Of a DNA stretch of 64,000 bases, positions 9,412 to 17,486 are shown piece by piece. Under the pieces are notes generated by a model. That model was not told the DNA's origin and ran no database searches. It was given only the letters and a program-made list of their open reading frames with translations. The stretch spans positions 372,001-436,000 of the forward strand of contig NZ_CP039964.1 of assembly GCF_005234135.1 (NCBI RefSeq), read 5' to 3'. The stretch comes from Pseudorhodobacter turbinis. Its GTDB lineage: Bacteria; Pseudomonadota; Alphaproteobacteria; Rhodobacterales; Rhodobacteraceae. Made by a program: the position numbers and the translations under genes. Position 1 is the stretch's first letter; each line of letters opens with the position of its first letter.

Positions 9412-10609
9412 GGTAATCGCCCCCTTTTTAACGGGGTGCATCTGTAGAACTTACGCGGCCATTTTCAGTTTCATAGCGGGTGTGATGCCGCCGATGCCCA
9501 TGTTCGGGCGGTCGTTGTTATATGTCCAGAGCCATTGTGTGGCCTGATCCTGAGCCTCCTCGATGCTTTCGATGATGTATTGATCCAGCCATTCATGCCG
9601 AACCGTCCGGTTGTAGCGCTCGACATAGGCGTTCTGCTGGGGCTGTCCGGGTTGGATGTGCTGGATCGTAACACTATGTTTCTCAGCCCATTTTCTCAGT
9701 GTTTCGCTGATATATTCCGGCCCATTGTCGACCCTGATCGTGCCCGGTTTTCCGCGCCATTCGATAATGCGATCAAGGCTGCGGATGACCCGTTCGGCAG
9801 GGAGCGAGAAATCAACCTCGATCCCCAGCCCTTCGCGGTTGAAGTCGTCCAACACATTCAAAAGCCGAAAAGCCCTGCCGTCGCCGAGGCGATCCGCCAT
9901 GAAGTCCATGGACCAGGTCACATTCGGTCTGTTCGGGACCGCCAGAACGTCAGGCTTCTCCCGTTTCAGCCGCTTGCGCGGCTTGATGCGCAGGTTCAGT
10001 TCCAGCTCACAGTAGATCCGGTAGACCCGCTTGTGGTTCCACGGATGCCCCTTCACGTTGCGCAAATGCAGGAAACACAGGCCAAATCCCCAAGTCTTGC
10101 GCGCATCCGTCAGCCCTGTCAGCAGATCGGCGATCACCTCGTTCTCGTCTTTCAGCTTCGGGCTGTAACGATAGCAGGTCTCGCTGACCTCGAAGGCCCG
10201 GCACGCCAGCGCGATGCTGACGCCCCGTCGCTCTACCGCCGTTTCGGCCATCTCGCGGCGCTGAGATGGCCCCGTTACTTTTTTCCGAGGGCTTCCTTCA
10301 ATAAGTCCGCCTGCATGCTCAGATCTGCATACATCCGCTTCAGCCTGCGGTTCTCTTCCTCCATGGCTTTCATCTGGCTGACCATGGATGCATCCATGCC
10401 ACCATACTTCGCACGCCATTTGTAAAACGACGCATTGCTCATGCCATGTTCACGGCAAAGCTCGGCCACCGGCACACCACCTTCGGCTTGGCGCAGGATC
10501 GCAAGGATCTGGGGTTCGCTATATCTGGTCATTTTCATTCAAAATCTCCTCGTTCATCTTGCCGAGAAAATTCTACTTCCGCAGCCCCTTACTTTCGGGG
10601 GGGATTACC
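9412..10609 (-). mobile_element. IS3-family (IS407-like) element, copy 1
   Basis: 1198 bp, the same sequence as copies at 28195, 58931 and (inverted) 62128. The ends are GGTAATCGCCCCC and, on the other side, GGGGGGGATTACC, giving imperfect terminal inverted repeats with runs of C or G. The flanks (GCCT on the left, ACAT on the right) do not form the 4-bp target duplication seen at copy 4. The two sides belong to different broken genes. Confidence 0.9.
9451..10538 (-). CDS. IS3-family transposase OrfAB (-1 frameshift), copy 1
   Basis: OrfA (10275-10538, 87 aa) is a helix-turn-helix/leucine-zipper protein with [18 protein letters not shown]. OrfB lies in the -1 frame and supplies the rve integrase domain with Asp in [10 protein letters not shown], Asp in VDNGPEY and Glu in YVERYNR. 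The slippery heptamer AAAAAAG (10284-10278 on the minus strand) sits directly before the OrfA stop, as expected for programmed frameshifting that makes the OrfAB fusion. The sequence is intact. Confidence 0.93.
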
Positions 10610-11016
10610 ACATCATCGACAGTGTGTCATTGCACCAATTGCCCGAGGCGATCGGATGCTCGCGGACCCAAGCCGAAAGTCTGTATAGGGAAAAGGTTAT
10701 AAGTCCAGTGATCGACACTGATGTGTCAAACGGTATCGGCAAGCTGGCTTTTGCCCGCCGAGATCTGGATTCATTCTTAGGCCGAATTGACAGGTTACCG
10801 GCCGTGCATCCAAGCAAGACAGATCTGGTCGACATTGTCAGGGCAACAAAGATGACTGGACGAAGCACTGGCGACATAGTAGCTCGGATTTTTTCCGATA
10901 GCCTTGATGCCTGTCGCGTTGGTAGTGCGCCGTCTGTTTCTGGTATCAGATTTTCAGTGTGGGATTTGGACCCCATTCGATCGCGTAAGCCGCACCTGAT
11001 CGCCCATCCCAACTGA
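10610..11016 (+). pseudogene. 5'-truncated helix-turn-helix protein, possibly TniQ-like
   Basis: Starting at the IS edge, the frame encodes about 135 residues with a helix-turn-helix-like segment (VSLHQLPEAIGCSRTQ) followed by a FARRDLDSFLGRI helix and an acidic tail. The order resembles the C-terminal part of TniQ-type proteins of Tn7/Tn5053-like transposons, but this is pattern recognition only. The N-terminus is lost at the IS boundary. A strong intrinsic terminator follows the stop. Confidence 0.4.
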
Positions 11017-11044
11017 CAATTTCGAAAATGCTGTCTTGTAAGAA

Positions 11045-11069
11045 AATCCGCTTCGGCGGATTCTTTTTT
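11045..11069 (+). terminator. Intrinsic terminator with TTCG tetraloop
   Basis: AATCCGC (11045-11051), loop TTCG, GCGGATT (11056-11062), then CTTTTTT. It lies 29 bases after the stop of the truncated HTH protein. Confidence 0.85.
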
Positions 11070-11123
11070 GTCCAATGCTTGGACACGGGAATTCGGACGA
11101 CCTTTGCCCCCAAAGCGGATATG

Positions 11124-11332
11124 CACAGGCCTTCGCGATTGAAGTCATCCAGCACGTTTAGTGTTCGGATCGAACGACCATCTGCGAGCTGATCCGCCAT
11201 GAAACCCATCGACCATGTCTCGTTTGGCACGCCAGGCGCTGCCAACGGCTCAGGTTTGTCACGCTTCAGGCGCTTCTTTGGCTTGATCCGCAGGTTCAGC
11301 TCCAGCTCACAGTAGATCCGGTAAACGCGTTT
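11124..11332 (-). pseudogene. Internal fragment of an IS3-family OrfB
   Basis: About 70 codons on the minus strand, from [18 protein letters not shown] to [11 protein letters not shown], align with the middle of the IS407-like OrfB of this window, at clearly lower identity (for example [10 protein letters not shown] against [10 protein letters not shown]). Both ends are cut. It derives from a related but distinct element. Confidence 0.75.
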
Positions 11333-11414
11333 GTCGTCTAATCGGGCAAGGCCTTTTCCAGGTCTTCTTTGTCGCGGTGCGTCCATTGCGTTGTCGTCTT
11401 CGAGGTCAGAGCTT

Positions 11415-11442
11415 TATAATGTCTGCTTTAAGTGACATTATA
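11415..11442. promoter_or_regulatory. Inverted repeat upstream of hipBA (distal)
   Basis: TATAATGTC (11415-11423) and GACATTATA (11434-11442) form a 9-bp perfect dyad with a 10-base spacer. It lies 109 bases before hipB and also contains a TATAAT-like hexamer. It may be an operator, or a leftover of the upstream mobile DNA. Confidence 0.35.
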
Positions 11443-11497
11443 CGGGTCTTTGGCGTTTGTCTTTGGATGACTGTTGTGGTCGCACTAAATTGACGTA

Positions 11498-11519
11498 TAT
11501 GTTAAGCCATAGTAACATA
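11498..11519. promoter_or_regulatory. Candidate HipB operator
   Basis: TATGTTA (11498-11504) and TAACATA (11513-11519) form a perfect dyad with an 8-base spacer, 31 bases before the hipB ATG. E. coli HipB operators have the layout TATCC-N8-GGATA, so the dyad symmetry and spacer length match although the half-site differs. The position fits autorepression. Confidence 0.5.
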
Positions 11520-11550
11520 ATAAAACGTAAGGTTTACAACAGGCACCGTT

Positions 11551-11853
11551 ATGGCCACCGCAATCATAGTGCCCCGCGCCGCACGTAAAGAGCTTGAAGC
11601 CTTTGGTGAGGGCATCCGGGTGGCTCGGTTGCGCCGTAAGCTGACGGCTGAAATCGTCGCCCAGCGTGCTGGAACGACCCGTCAGACCTTGGCTAAAATC
11701 GAAAGCGGAGACCCTGCCGTGAAGATCGGCACCTATGTGGCTGTGCTGCAAGCGCTCGGGCTCTTGAAGGGCTGGGGCGGCATCGAGGACCCGATTGGTG
11801 AACAGATGTCGATTGATGATCTTCCAAAGCGGGTGAGGATGAAGAATGGTTGA
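11551..11853 (+). CDS. hipB: HipB-like antitoxin, Xre-family repressor
   Basis: 100 aa with a Cro/CI helix-turn-helix at about residues 20-70 (LTAEIVAQRAGTTRQTLAKI). It should bind and neutralise HipA and repress the operon through dyads such as the one at 11498. The last 8 bases overlap hipA, giving translational coupling. The C-terminal tail (RVRMKNG) is short and basic. It is the antitoxin of a type II toxin-antitoxin pair. Confidence 0.9.
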   Translation: MATAIIVPRAARKELEAFGEGIRVARLRRKLTAEIVAQRAGTTRQTLAKIESGDPAVKIGTYVAVLQALGLLKGWGGIEDPIGEQMSIDDLPKRVRMKNG

Positions 11854-13063
11854 GGTCTGGATCGACTGGAAGGGTTTGCGCCGTGTCGGGACGCTGCACC
11901 GGGTGCCCGGCCGTGGCCGCGAGCGCGTCTCGTTTACATACCACGCAGATTGGATCGCCGATGACGATGCGTTTGAGCTTTCCCCCGCGATGCCTTTAGG
12001 CGCGGGTCAATTTGTGCCCGAGGCAGGTCAGGATATGCTGGCACCGCTGGGGGATTCCGCGCCGGACACATGGGGCAGGACGGTCATGCGGCGCTATGAG
12101 GGGCGTTTGGCCGAGGCCGAGGACAGGCGGCCGAAAACACTTCAAGAGGCCGACTACCTGCTGGGCGTCAACGATGAAACACGGCTGGGGGCGCTGCGCT
12201 ACAAGGTCGATGGTGCGTTCGAGGCGCGCGATGGAATTGGCGTCCCGGCGCTGCTCAATTTGGGCGATCTGCTTCAGGCATCCCAGCGGGTTTTGCGTGG
12301 CAATGAGACCGCCGAAGACCTCCGCATGCTCTTTGCTCCGGGGTCCTCACTTGGCGGGGCCCGACCAAAGGCCAGCATCCTTGATCAGCATGGGCGTCTC
12401 TCGGTTGCAAAGTTTCCCAAGGAAACAGACACATACTGCGTTGAACGCTGGGAGGCTATCGCACTGAGACTGGCCCGCAGAGCGGGAATTACAGTCGCGG
12501 AACATAGCCTTAAGATGGCCGGCTCGAAACCGGTCTTCATGTCCCAACGGTTTGACCGGAGCGACGCGGGCAGGGTGCCGTTCATCTCGGCGATGGCCAT
12601 GCTGAACGGGCGGGACGGCGAGAGTTATAGCTACCTGGACCTTGCCGATGTGATCACCACTGTCAGCGTGACCCCGGACGCGGACCGCGAAGAGCTGTTC
12701 CGGCGGGTTGCCTTTAGCATTCTGGTAGCGAACCTAGATGATCACATGCGCAATCACGGGTTTCTGCGGGGGAGGGGCGGTTGGCACCTTTCGCCGGCCT
12801 ACGACATCAACCCCGTTCCAAATCAGCCCCGCGTGCTCAAAAGCTACGTCAACGATGACAATCCCGATGCCAGCATTGACCTGCATCGCGCCCAGCATGA
12901 GAACTATCTTCTCGAAGCCAAAGAGGCGCACCGCATCATTGCTGAGGTGGCCGAAGCCACGAAAGGCTGGCGCGAAGTTGCCCGCGGTCTTGGCGCGCCA
13001 GAGCGAGAGATCAATGAGATGGCATCAGCGTTTGAGCACGAGGAGGCCGACAAGGTCTGGTAG
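11846..13063 (+). CDS. hipA: HipA-family serine/threonine kinase toxin
   Basis: 405 aa. HipA toxins phosphorylate an aminoacyl-tRNA synthetase (GltX in E. coli) and cause growth arrest or persistence. Domains in order are an N-terminal subdomain (FELSPAMPLGAGQ), a P-loop-like SSLGGARPKA with the VAKFPKE lysine, the catalytic loop ANLDDHMRNHGF, and the metal-binding YDINP. All are intact, so the kinase is probably active. The final ~38 codons and ~100 bases beyond the stop are duplicated at 32142-32357, where they are fused to IS fragments. Confidence 0.93.
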   Translation: MVEVWIDWKGLRRVGTLHRVPGRGRERVSFTYHADWIADDDAFELSPAMPLGAGQFVPEAGQDMLAPLGDSAPDTWGRTVMRRYEGRLAEAEDRRPKTLQEADYLLGVNDETRLGALRYKVDGAFEARDGIGVPALLNLGDLLQASQRVLRGNETAEDLRMLFAPGSSLGGARPKASILDQHGRLSVAKFPKETDTYCVERWEAIALRLARRAGITVAEHSLKMAGSKPVFMSQRFDRSDAGRVPFISAMAMLNGRDGESYSYLDLADVITTVSVTPDADREELFRRVAFSILVANLDDHMRNHGFLRGRGGWHLSPAYDINPVPNQPRVLKSYVNDDNPDASIDLHRAQHENYLLEAKEAHRIIAEVAEATKGWREVARGLGAPEREINEMASAFEHEEADKVW

Positions 13064-13164
13064 CGGCTATGCCCCCCTTCCGCGTGATCAAAACCGTCAT
13101 GGATAGCCCATGTTGGAGGACAAAGATATGTTTGGCGCTTTAGGTATCCTGCATGTTTAGGTAA
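12949..13164 (+). repeat. hipA 3'-end segment duplicated at 32142-32357
   Basis: 216 bp covering the last codons of hipA and 101 bases downstream recur at a constant offset of 19193 bases with only a few substitutions, in the same orientation. The reading frame is kept in the second copy. Confidence 0.85.
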
Positions 13165-13203
13165 GGCAAAACCAGCCGACAGAATGACCAGAAAGTTTAT
13201 GAG

Positions 13204-13575
13204 ATGCGCCCATTGCTAAGCCCAGACGCTATCCACCCTGCCATCAAGGAAACGGTCAGCGCGTATCATAGCGACATAGTGCAAGAGGTCATCCAAGCGG
13301 TCGCTGCGGATGGTGTTGTCGTTGTCGGTATGAAACAAAACCCCATCGTCAAAAAGGCACGCAAATCCCTGCAAGTTGCTGGAATCGAATTCACTTATCT
13401 GGAATATGGCAGCTACACGTCACAGTGGCATAAACGGCTGGCACTCAAAATGTGGTCAGGCTGGGCGACCTTCCCAATGATTTTCGTCGATCAAATGCTG
13501 ATTGGTGGCAATGCGGAACTACAAGCACTTCTCAAAGATCCCGATGCGCAATCGAGCTCTTTGAAGCGCATTTGA
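13204..13575 (+). CDS. Glutaredoxin-fold protein lacking the active-site cysteines
   Basis: 123 aa. The middle has the glutaredoxin order of elements: a VVVVGMKQNPIVKKAR strand and helix where CPYC would stand, then FTYLEYG, then WATFPMIFVDQMLIGGNAEL, which is the TVP-type cis-proline loop and the GG element for glutathione. The usual Cys is absent: KQNP replaces it. Related roseobacter proteins with AQNP-like sites are known to me, so the loss seems to be a family trait. It cannot catalyse standard dithiol or monothiol exchange; binding of glutathione or a cluster-less scaffold role is possible. No strong ribosome site is visible. Confidence 0.7.
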   Translation: MRPLLSPDAIHPAIKETVSAYHSDIVQEVIQAVAADGVVVVGMKQNPIVKKARKSLQVAGIEFTYLEYGSYTSQWHKRLALKMWSGWATFPMIFVDQMLIGGNAELQALLKDPDAQSSSLKRI

Positions 13576-13978
13576 TCGCATGAGGGCCGTTCGCAGCATT
13601 GCCTCTAAGCCAGAGTATGGCCCAGCTAACATGTAGTGTGCGGGTCGTGCAACTGCGCATAGAGAGCCGCTTGTAGATAAAAAAATTAGAAGATCAGTTA
13701 ATGTCTGTTTCCGAGAAGCTGCAGCGCGGCATGCGATGGCCGGTCAAAGTCCGGAAAGGTGTAGGTTTCTCGGACGCCCCGCGCGGACGTTTGAGTGACG
13801 CGGATCGTTGCCTGGCGTCGGAGAAGCGCTCAAGCGGGAAATCGCGGGGGTGGGCTTGGTGGGCCGTTTGTTGTGTTATGGGGATTCGAGTAGTGGGTTT
13901 GCCTTGGTCCGAACTGGCGGACCTGTTGAGCGGGCCCCGTTGGGCTAAGTGCGGGGTCGGCTTTGCCAGCATTTGGTC
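13576..13978. other. Intergenic/remnant DNA, no gene recognised
   Basis: An open frame at 13701-13997 on the plus strand has no motif and runs into an IS3 fragment in another frame, so I do not treat it as a gene. Nothing else is evident. Confidence 0.4.
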
Positions 13979-14136
13979 GATATCTGCACGCCTTTGAGAC
14001 AGGCTCAGAAAAGCGGGCGGGGATCAGCAAAGGGCTGAGTTACTACAACGCCGAACGACCGCATTCAACAAGCGGCAAATTGACCCCCGATGAGGCTTAT
14101 GCCAGCAAAACAGAACCAATGAGATTAGCAGCCTAA
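13979..14136 (+). pseudogene. C-terminal fragment of an IS3-family OrfB
   Basis: The frame reads YLHAFETGSEKRAGI, then YYNAERPHSTSGKLTPDEAY, and ends at TAA 14134-14136. This is the typical rve C-terminus of IS3 elements. About 55 bases of probable IS end follow, up to the junction with the IS5 fragment near 14194. Confidence 0.8.
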
Positions 14137-14196
14137 ATGAAACCCTGATCCATCTTAACAAGGCTGAAAACTGATCGAAAAAGCAGGACCACCTCT

Positions 14197-14559
14197 GACA
14201 CCAGCGGTCGCCCGGTCCGCCTGTTCATTACCGCAGGCCAAGTGAGCGATTACACTGGCGCTGCGGCCTTGATGAACGGCCTGCCAAAAGCCGAATGGCT
14301 TCTCGCTGATCGAGGGTATGATGCCGATTGGTTCCGTGAAACCCTTGTCGATAAAGGCACAAAGCCCTGCATCCCAGGACGCAAGTCGCGCAAGAAGACC
14401 GTCAAGTATGACAAGCGCCGATACAAACGCCGCAACCACATCGAAAGGATGTTCGGCAGGCTCAAAGACTGGCGACGTGTCTCAACCCGGTATGACCGAT
14501 GCCCAAAGGTCTTCCTGTCAGCAATCGCTCTCGCCGCAACAGTAATATTCTGGTTATGA
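14197..14559 (+). pseudogene. IS5-family (IS427-like) transposase, C-terminal fragment
   Basis: The frame from 14197 (DTSGRPVRLFITAGQVSDYT) to the stop encodes the second half of an IS5/IS427 transposase, including LLADRGYDADWFRE and the RRNHIERMFGRLKDWRR region with the last catalytic Glu. The first half is missing. It is clearly related to, but distinct from, the element at 26961-27806 (for example NGLPKAEWLLA against SGLPAADWLLG). Confidence 0.85.
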
Positions 14560-14565
14560 GATGCC

Positions 14566-16015
14566 GTAACGGGGCCTGCGTTGCACACTGCCTGTTACCG
14601 CTTGCAAGATCAGGGGCAATTTGTCGACCATCCCGTATTGGATCCACATGGAGGGCTACAGGATGAGACTGTTTGTTGGGTTGGATGTATCGCTGGCAAA
14701 GACCGCAATTTGCGTGATCAGCGAGCATGGCAAGATCGTGAAAGAAGCGCAGGTCGCCAGTGAACCTGAAGAATTGGTGCGTTGGGCCCGCGAACAGGAC
14801 GGCACTATTGCCGCCATTGGGCTCGAGGCTGGCCCATTGTCTCAATGGTTACATCGCGCAATGAGCGTTGCAGGGCTTGAAGTCGTCCTGATGGAAACCC
14901 GCCAGGTAAAAGGCGCCCTGAAGGCGATGCCAATCAAGACGGACCGGCGGGATGCCGAGGGCATTGCGCGCCTGCTTCACCTTGGCTGGTTCCGGCCCGT
15001 TCACTGCAAATCCGTCTCGGCGCAAGAAGTTCGTGCCGTGCTCGGTGCCCGAAAGGCCATCCAGCAAGGTATGATCGCCCTAGAAATGTCTATGCGTGGG
15101 CTGTTGCGGAACTTTGGGTTGAAAGTTGGTGCTATCTCTCGGGGCAGGTATGAACACCGAATCCGCGAATTGGCGGACGGTAATTCGATGCTGGAGGCCG
15201 CGACAGGCCCTATGCTTCTGGCACGGGCATCCTTGCGAAAGGAGCTGGCGGGATTGGAACGCCTTGTCCGTCAGATGGCTCAGGATGACCCAGTCTGTCG
15301 TCGACTTATGTCGATGCCTGGAGTGGGAGCTGTTGTCGCGCTAACCTACAGATCAGCCGTCGATGATCCCACCCGGTTCACATCTTCCAAGAATGTTGGC
15401 CCGTGGGTCGGCATGACACCATCACGCAACCAGTCGGGCGAACGCGATGTCTCAGGCGGCATCACCAAGGCAGGTGATGTCAACCTGCGTCGCGCGCTAT
15501 GTCAGGCTGCGACCGTGATGTTGCACCGCGGGCGTTCGACCTGGCTGAGAACATGGGCAGCGCAAGTCGCCCGCCGCAGAGGTGGTAAGCGCGCCATGGT
15601 CGCGTTAGCCCGGCGCATCGGGGTGATCCTGCACCGGATGTGGGTTGATGACACAGACTTTCGATCAGACACTGCCGTGCCCCATGCGGTCTAAAAAATT
15701 GCTTTTCCTGCCGTCACGCGCCTGACTGCAGGCCTTCGAGGTCCCCTAGGGACGTGGTTCCGATGATGCCGTGCTCCGGACTGTTGCCGACCAACATCGA
15801 GCACGCCTATGAGATGGGCACATCGGAATTGCATTTGAACCAGCATCATGTTGGTAGCCATCGCGCTGACCACGGACCGAAGCATGCACCCGGGGTGATC
15901 TCAAAAGAAGGCTGTGGCGAAAGCAGAACGGCTCAGAAAACAACTGTCATCAAATCCGCAACTATGCGGCCGGATGCGTATGTCAAAAAGCACTTGACTG
16001 AGACGTCCCCGTTAC
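14566..16015 (+). mobile_element. IS110-family element (copy B), about 1.45 kb
   Basis: The transposase gene is bracketed by GTAACGGGG (14566-14574) and its inverse CCCCGTTAC (16007-16015). The left side joins directly to the end of an IS5-family fragment. The same join, base for base, recurs at 27784-28194. The exact termini are uncertain because GTAACGGGG is also part of the IS5 terminal repeat. Confidence 0.6.
14663..15694 (+). CDS. IS110-family transposase (copy B)
   Basis: 343 aa from ATG 14663, which follows GGAGGG at 14650; an upstream ATG at 14621 is in frame but has no ribosome site. DEDD residues are Asp8 (GLDVS), Glu55 (GLEAGP), and Asp94/Asp97 (TDRRDAEG). The C-terminal part has MSMPGVGAVVAL and the serine-containing SRNQSGERD. 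It is intact, and about 45-50% similar by eye to the copy at 6634, so it is a different IS110 member. A 5' piece of the same gene is at 27894-28194. Confidence 0.93.
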   Translation: MRLFVGLDVSLAKTAICVISEHGKIVKEAQVASEPEELVRWAREQDGTIAAIGLEAGPLSQWLHRAMSVAGLEVVLMETRQVKGALKAMPIKTDRRDAEGIARLLHLGWFRPVHCKSVSAQEVRAVLGARKAIQQGMIALEMSMRGLLRNFGLKVGAISRGRYEHRIRELADGNSMLEAATGPMLLARASLRKELAGLERLVRQMAQDDPVCRRLMSMPGVGAVVALTYRSAVDDPTRFTSSKNVGPWVGMTPSRNQSGERDVSGGITKAGDVNLRRALCQAATVMLHRGRSTWLRTWAAQVARRRGGKRAMVALARRIGVILHRMWVDDTDFRSDTAVPHAV

Positions 16016-16054
16016 CGAAGTCCTGACCCTAAATTTGCTCAAATCCCGATTATG

Positions 16055-16079
16055 GGAACTAACTGGCAGCTGACGCGTT
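16055..16079 (+). promoter_or_regulatory. EcfG-type general stress promoter
   Basis: GGAAC (16055-16059), 16 bases, CGTT (16076-16079) is an exact match to the alphaproteobacterial EcfG consensus (GGAAC-N16-17-CGTT). It drives the 62-aa gene whose ATG is 76 bases downstream. Confidence 0.75.
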
Positions 16080-16155
16080 TTGAAACGTGGTCTTTGATCG
16101 TGCGTAAAGACCATTGCGAAGTGCTCATATGCACAGGAAAACAGGAGCTCAATAA

Positions 16156-16344
16156 ATGTCCGACAAAGAAAAAAACCACCAATCGATTTCCAACGACACC
16201 GAGATGCCGTTTCCCCTTGATGGTTCCGAACTGCACTTTGAGTTGAAAAATCAGCCTGGCGAAAAGGGTGATCCAGACCATGCAGGTCGAGAAGATTCAT
16301 CAAAAAGTGAGACCACCGACCCCATTCAAGACGCGGCGGATTAA
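16156..16344 (+). CDS. Small hydrophilic stress-regulated protein
   Basis: 62 aa, highly polar and acidic with a serine/aspartate-rich tail (SSKSETTDPIQDAAD); no hydrophobic segment and no known motif. An ACAGGAG ribosome site lies at the right distance, and an exact EcfG promoter lies upstream, which together make a real gene likely. The high content of small polar residues resembles disordered stress proteins. The function is unknown. Confidence 0.65.
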   Translation: MSDKEKNHQSISNDTEMPFPLDGSELHFELKNQPGEKGDPDHAGREDSSKSETTDPIQDAAD

Positions 16345-16400
16345 TCAACTCCAAAAAACGCCATGTCGTCAGCCACGAAAGATGCTGTTAAGTAAAAAAA

Positions 16401-16424
16401 GGGGGAGCGGCGTGATCGCTCCCC
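16401..16424. terminator. Bidirectional terminator between convergent stress genes
   Basis: GGGGAGCG (16402-16409) and CGCTCCCC (16417-16424) pair over 8 bp with a 7-base loop. A7 on the left gives a U-run for minus-strand transcription from the DUF892 gene; TCTTCATATTTT on the right serves the plus strand. Confidence 0.8.
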
Positions 16425-16484
16425 TCTTCATATTTTCGTCAGCCATTACCGGCCATCGTTGCCATATAGGTTGATTCCTAGGAA

Positions 16485-16997
16485 TCAGCCTTTGCACGAA
16501 CCCGAGTTTCCAGCTTGGCTAACCCCAGCAGTTACAAGCGAGGTCATCGTTCGATCCCCATCATAGGTGAGGTCTAGGCAAGTTTGCAAAACCGCGCCGT
16601 CTCCATCCTGATCGAGACGATTGGCGAATGCAACAAGACAGCCATAACCGGCAATCGCATAATGCACCATGCGCTGGTACTGCGTAACGATTACAGCATC
16701 ACGGACCTCATCCGAGCCGAAATCCGCGTCAAGCACGTGCGCTTTCGCCTCTGTGGCCAAACCCTGCATTCCTTTACAATGCTCGCCATCTGGCGATATT
16801 CCGTGTTGATTGCAGATTTCCGCAATTTTCTCCATCCCATCGTTGATGCCGTTGGCCCCCGCAATCAAAGCTTTTGACAGATCCTTGTCGTGCGCCGCAC
16901 GCCCTAGCGCTGTGACGATATCGAGCGACTGTTTGTTGGCGCTCCACATGTCTTGAAGTTGGTCATGGTAAACGTCTTTGAGGGAGTTCATCGTCAT
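16485..16997 (-). CDS. DUF892 ferritin-like protein (YciE/YciF family)
   Basis: 170 aa from ATG 16997, preceded by AGGAGG on the minus strand; a longer open frame upstream is not coding. The start MTMNSLKDVYHDQLQDMWSA is the hallmark first helix of the DUF892 ferritin-like four-helix bundle. Proteins of this family are induced by osmotic and general stress, and some bind di-iron. The EcfG promoter just upstream supports stress control. It is convergent with the 62-aa gene and shares its terminator. Confidence 0.9.
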   Translation of the reverse strand: MTMNSLKDVYHDQLQDMWSANKQSLDIVTALGRAAHDKDLSKALIAGANGINDGMEKIAEICNQHGISPDGEHCKGMQGLATEAKAHVLDADFGSDEVRDAVIVTQYQRMVHYAIAGYGCLVAFANRLDQDGDGAVLQTCLDLTYDGDRTMTSLVTAGVSQAGNSGSCKG

Positions 16998-17033
16998 ATT
17001 GGCCTCCTGCCGTTGATTTGATCTGTCCAGACA

Positions 17034-17058
17034 AACGCCCGACCACGTGTTACGTTCC
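17034..17058 (-). promoter_or_regulatory. EcfG-type promoter of the DUF892 gene
   Basis: On the minus strand GGAAC (17058-17054), 16 bases, CGTT (17037-17034). It is an exact consensus match 37 bases from the start codon, giving a short leader of about 25-30 bases. Confidence 0.8.
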
Positions 17059-17486
17059 AAGCAATCCTTCTGAATCGAAATGACCTCCTCCCCACGGTGG
17101 GTGGGATAGGCTACATTTTCGAAATGGCCGAACCGCCGCAGAAAGGACAAGACATGGCAGATATTAAAAATGCGAAAGATCCTGATCATGTCGACAAACG
17201 GGTTTGAACAATCTGAGCTCTCAAGGGGAAAGAGCAGGTTTTGTATTGAGGGTATAAGAACCGTCCGGAGCAGAGCCACGACAGTTTGCAGATGCTTTCT
17301 CAGTGCATTAGCGCGGTCCTGCCAGACGCACATTAGCGATGTCATCGGCTGAACCTTCGTCATCCCGCTGAAAGTTTTAGCTACCGCGTCCCGCCTCACA
17401 TGTTAATGTCGAGGCGGATCGCACCAGCTAAATCCTGTGGAATTACTTTTCGAAGCAGGGCTTTCTGATTTAACCATGAGGCCTTG
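17059..17486. other. Divergent intergenic region before the HWE kinase
   Basis: No gene is recognised in about 430 bases. The only partial EcfG-like match on the plus strand is GGAAT-N16-GCTT near 17440, with one or more mismatches in each element, so I do not call it. Confidence 0.4.

Noticed and set aside
9535..10425. 296-codon frame antisense to the IS407-like OrfB, repeated at each copy
   Set aside because: It exists only because the transposase gene lies opposite; no start context or motif.
13701..13997. 98-codon frame MSVSEKLQRG...
   Set aside because: Runs into an IS3 fragment in another frame; no homologous pattern.
15754..16026. 90-codon frame after IS110 copy B
   Set aside because: Lies in the non-coding end of the IS and has no coding features.
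17430..17460. EcfG promoter for the HWE kinase (GGAAT-N16-GCTT)
   Set aside because: Mismatches in both elements; too weak beside the exact sites nearby.
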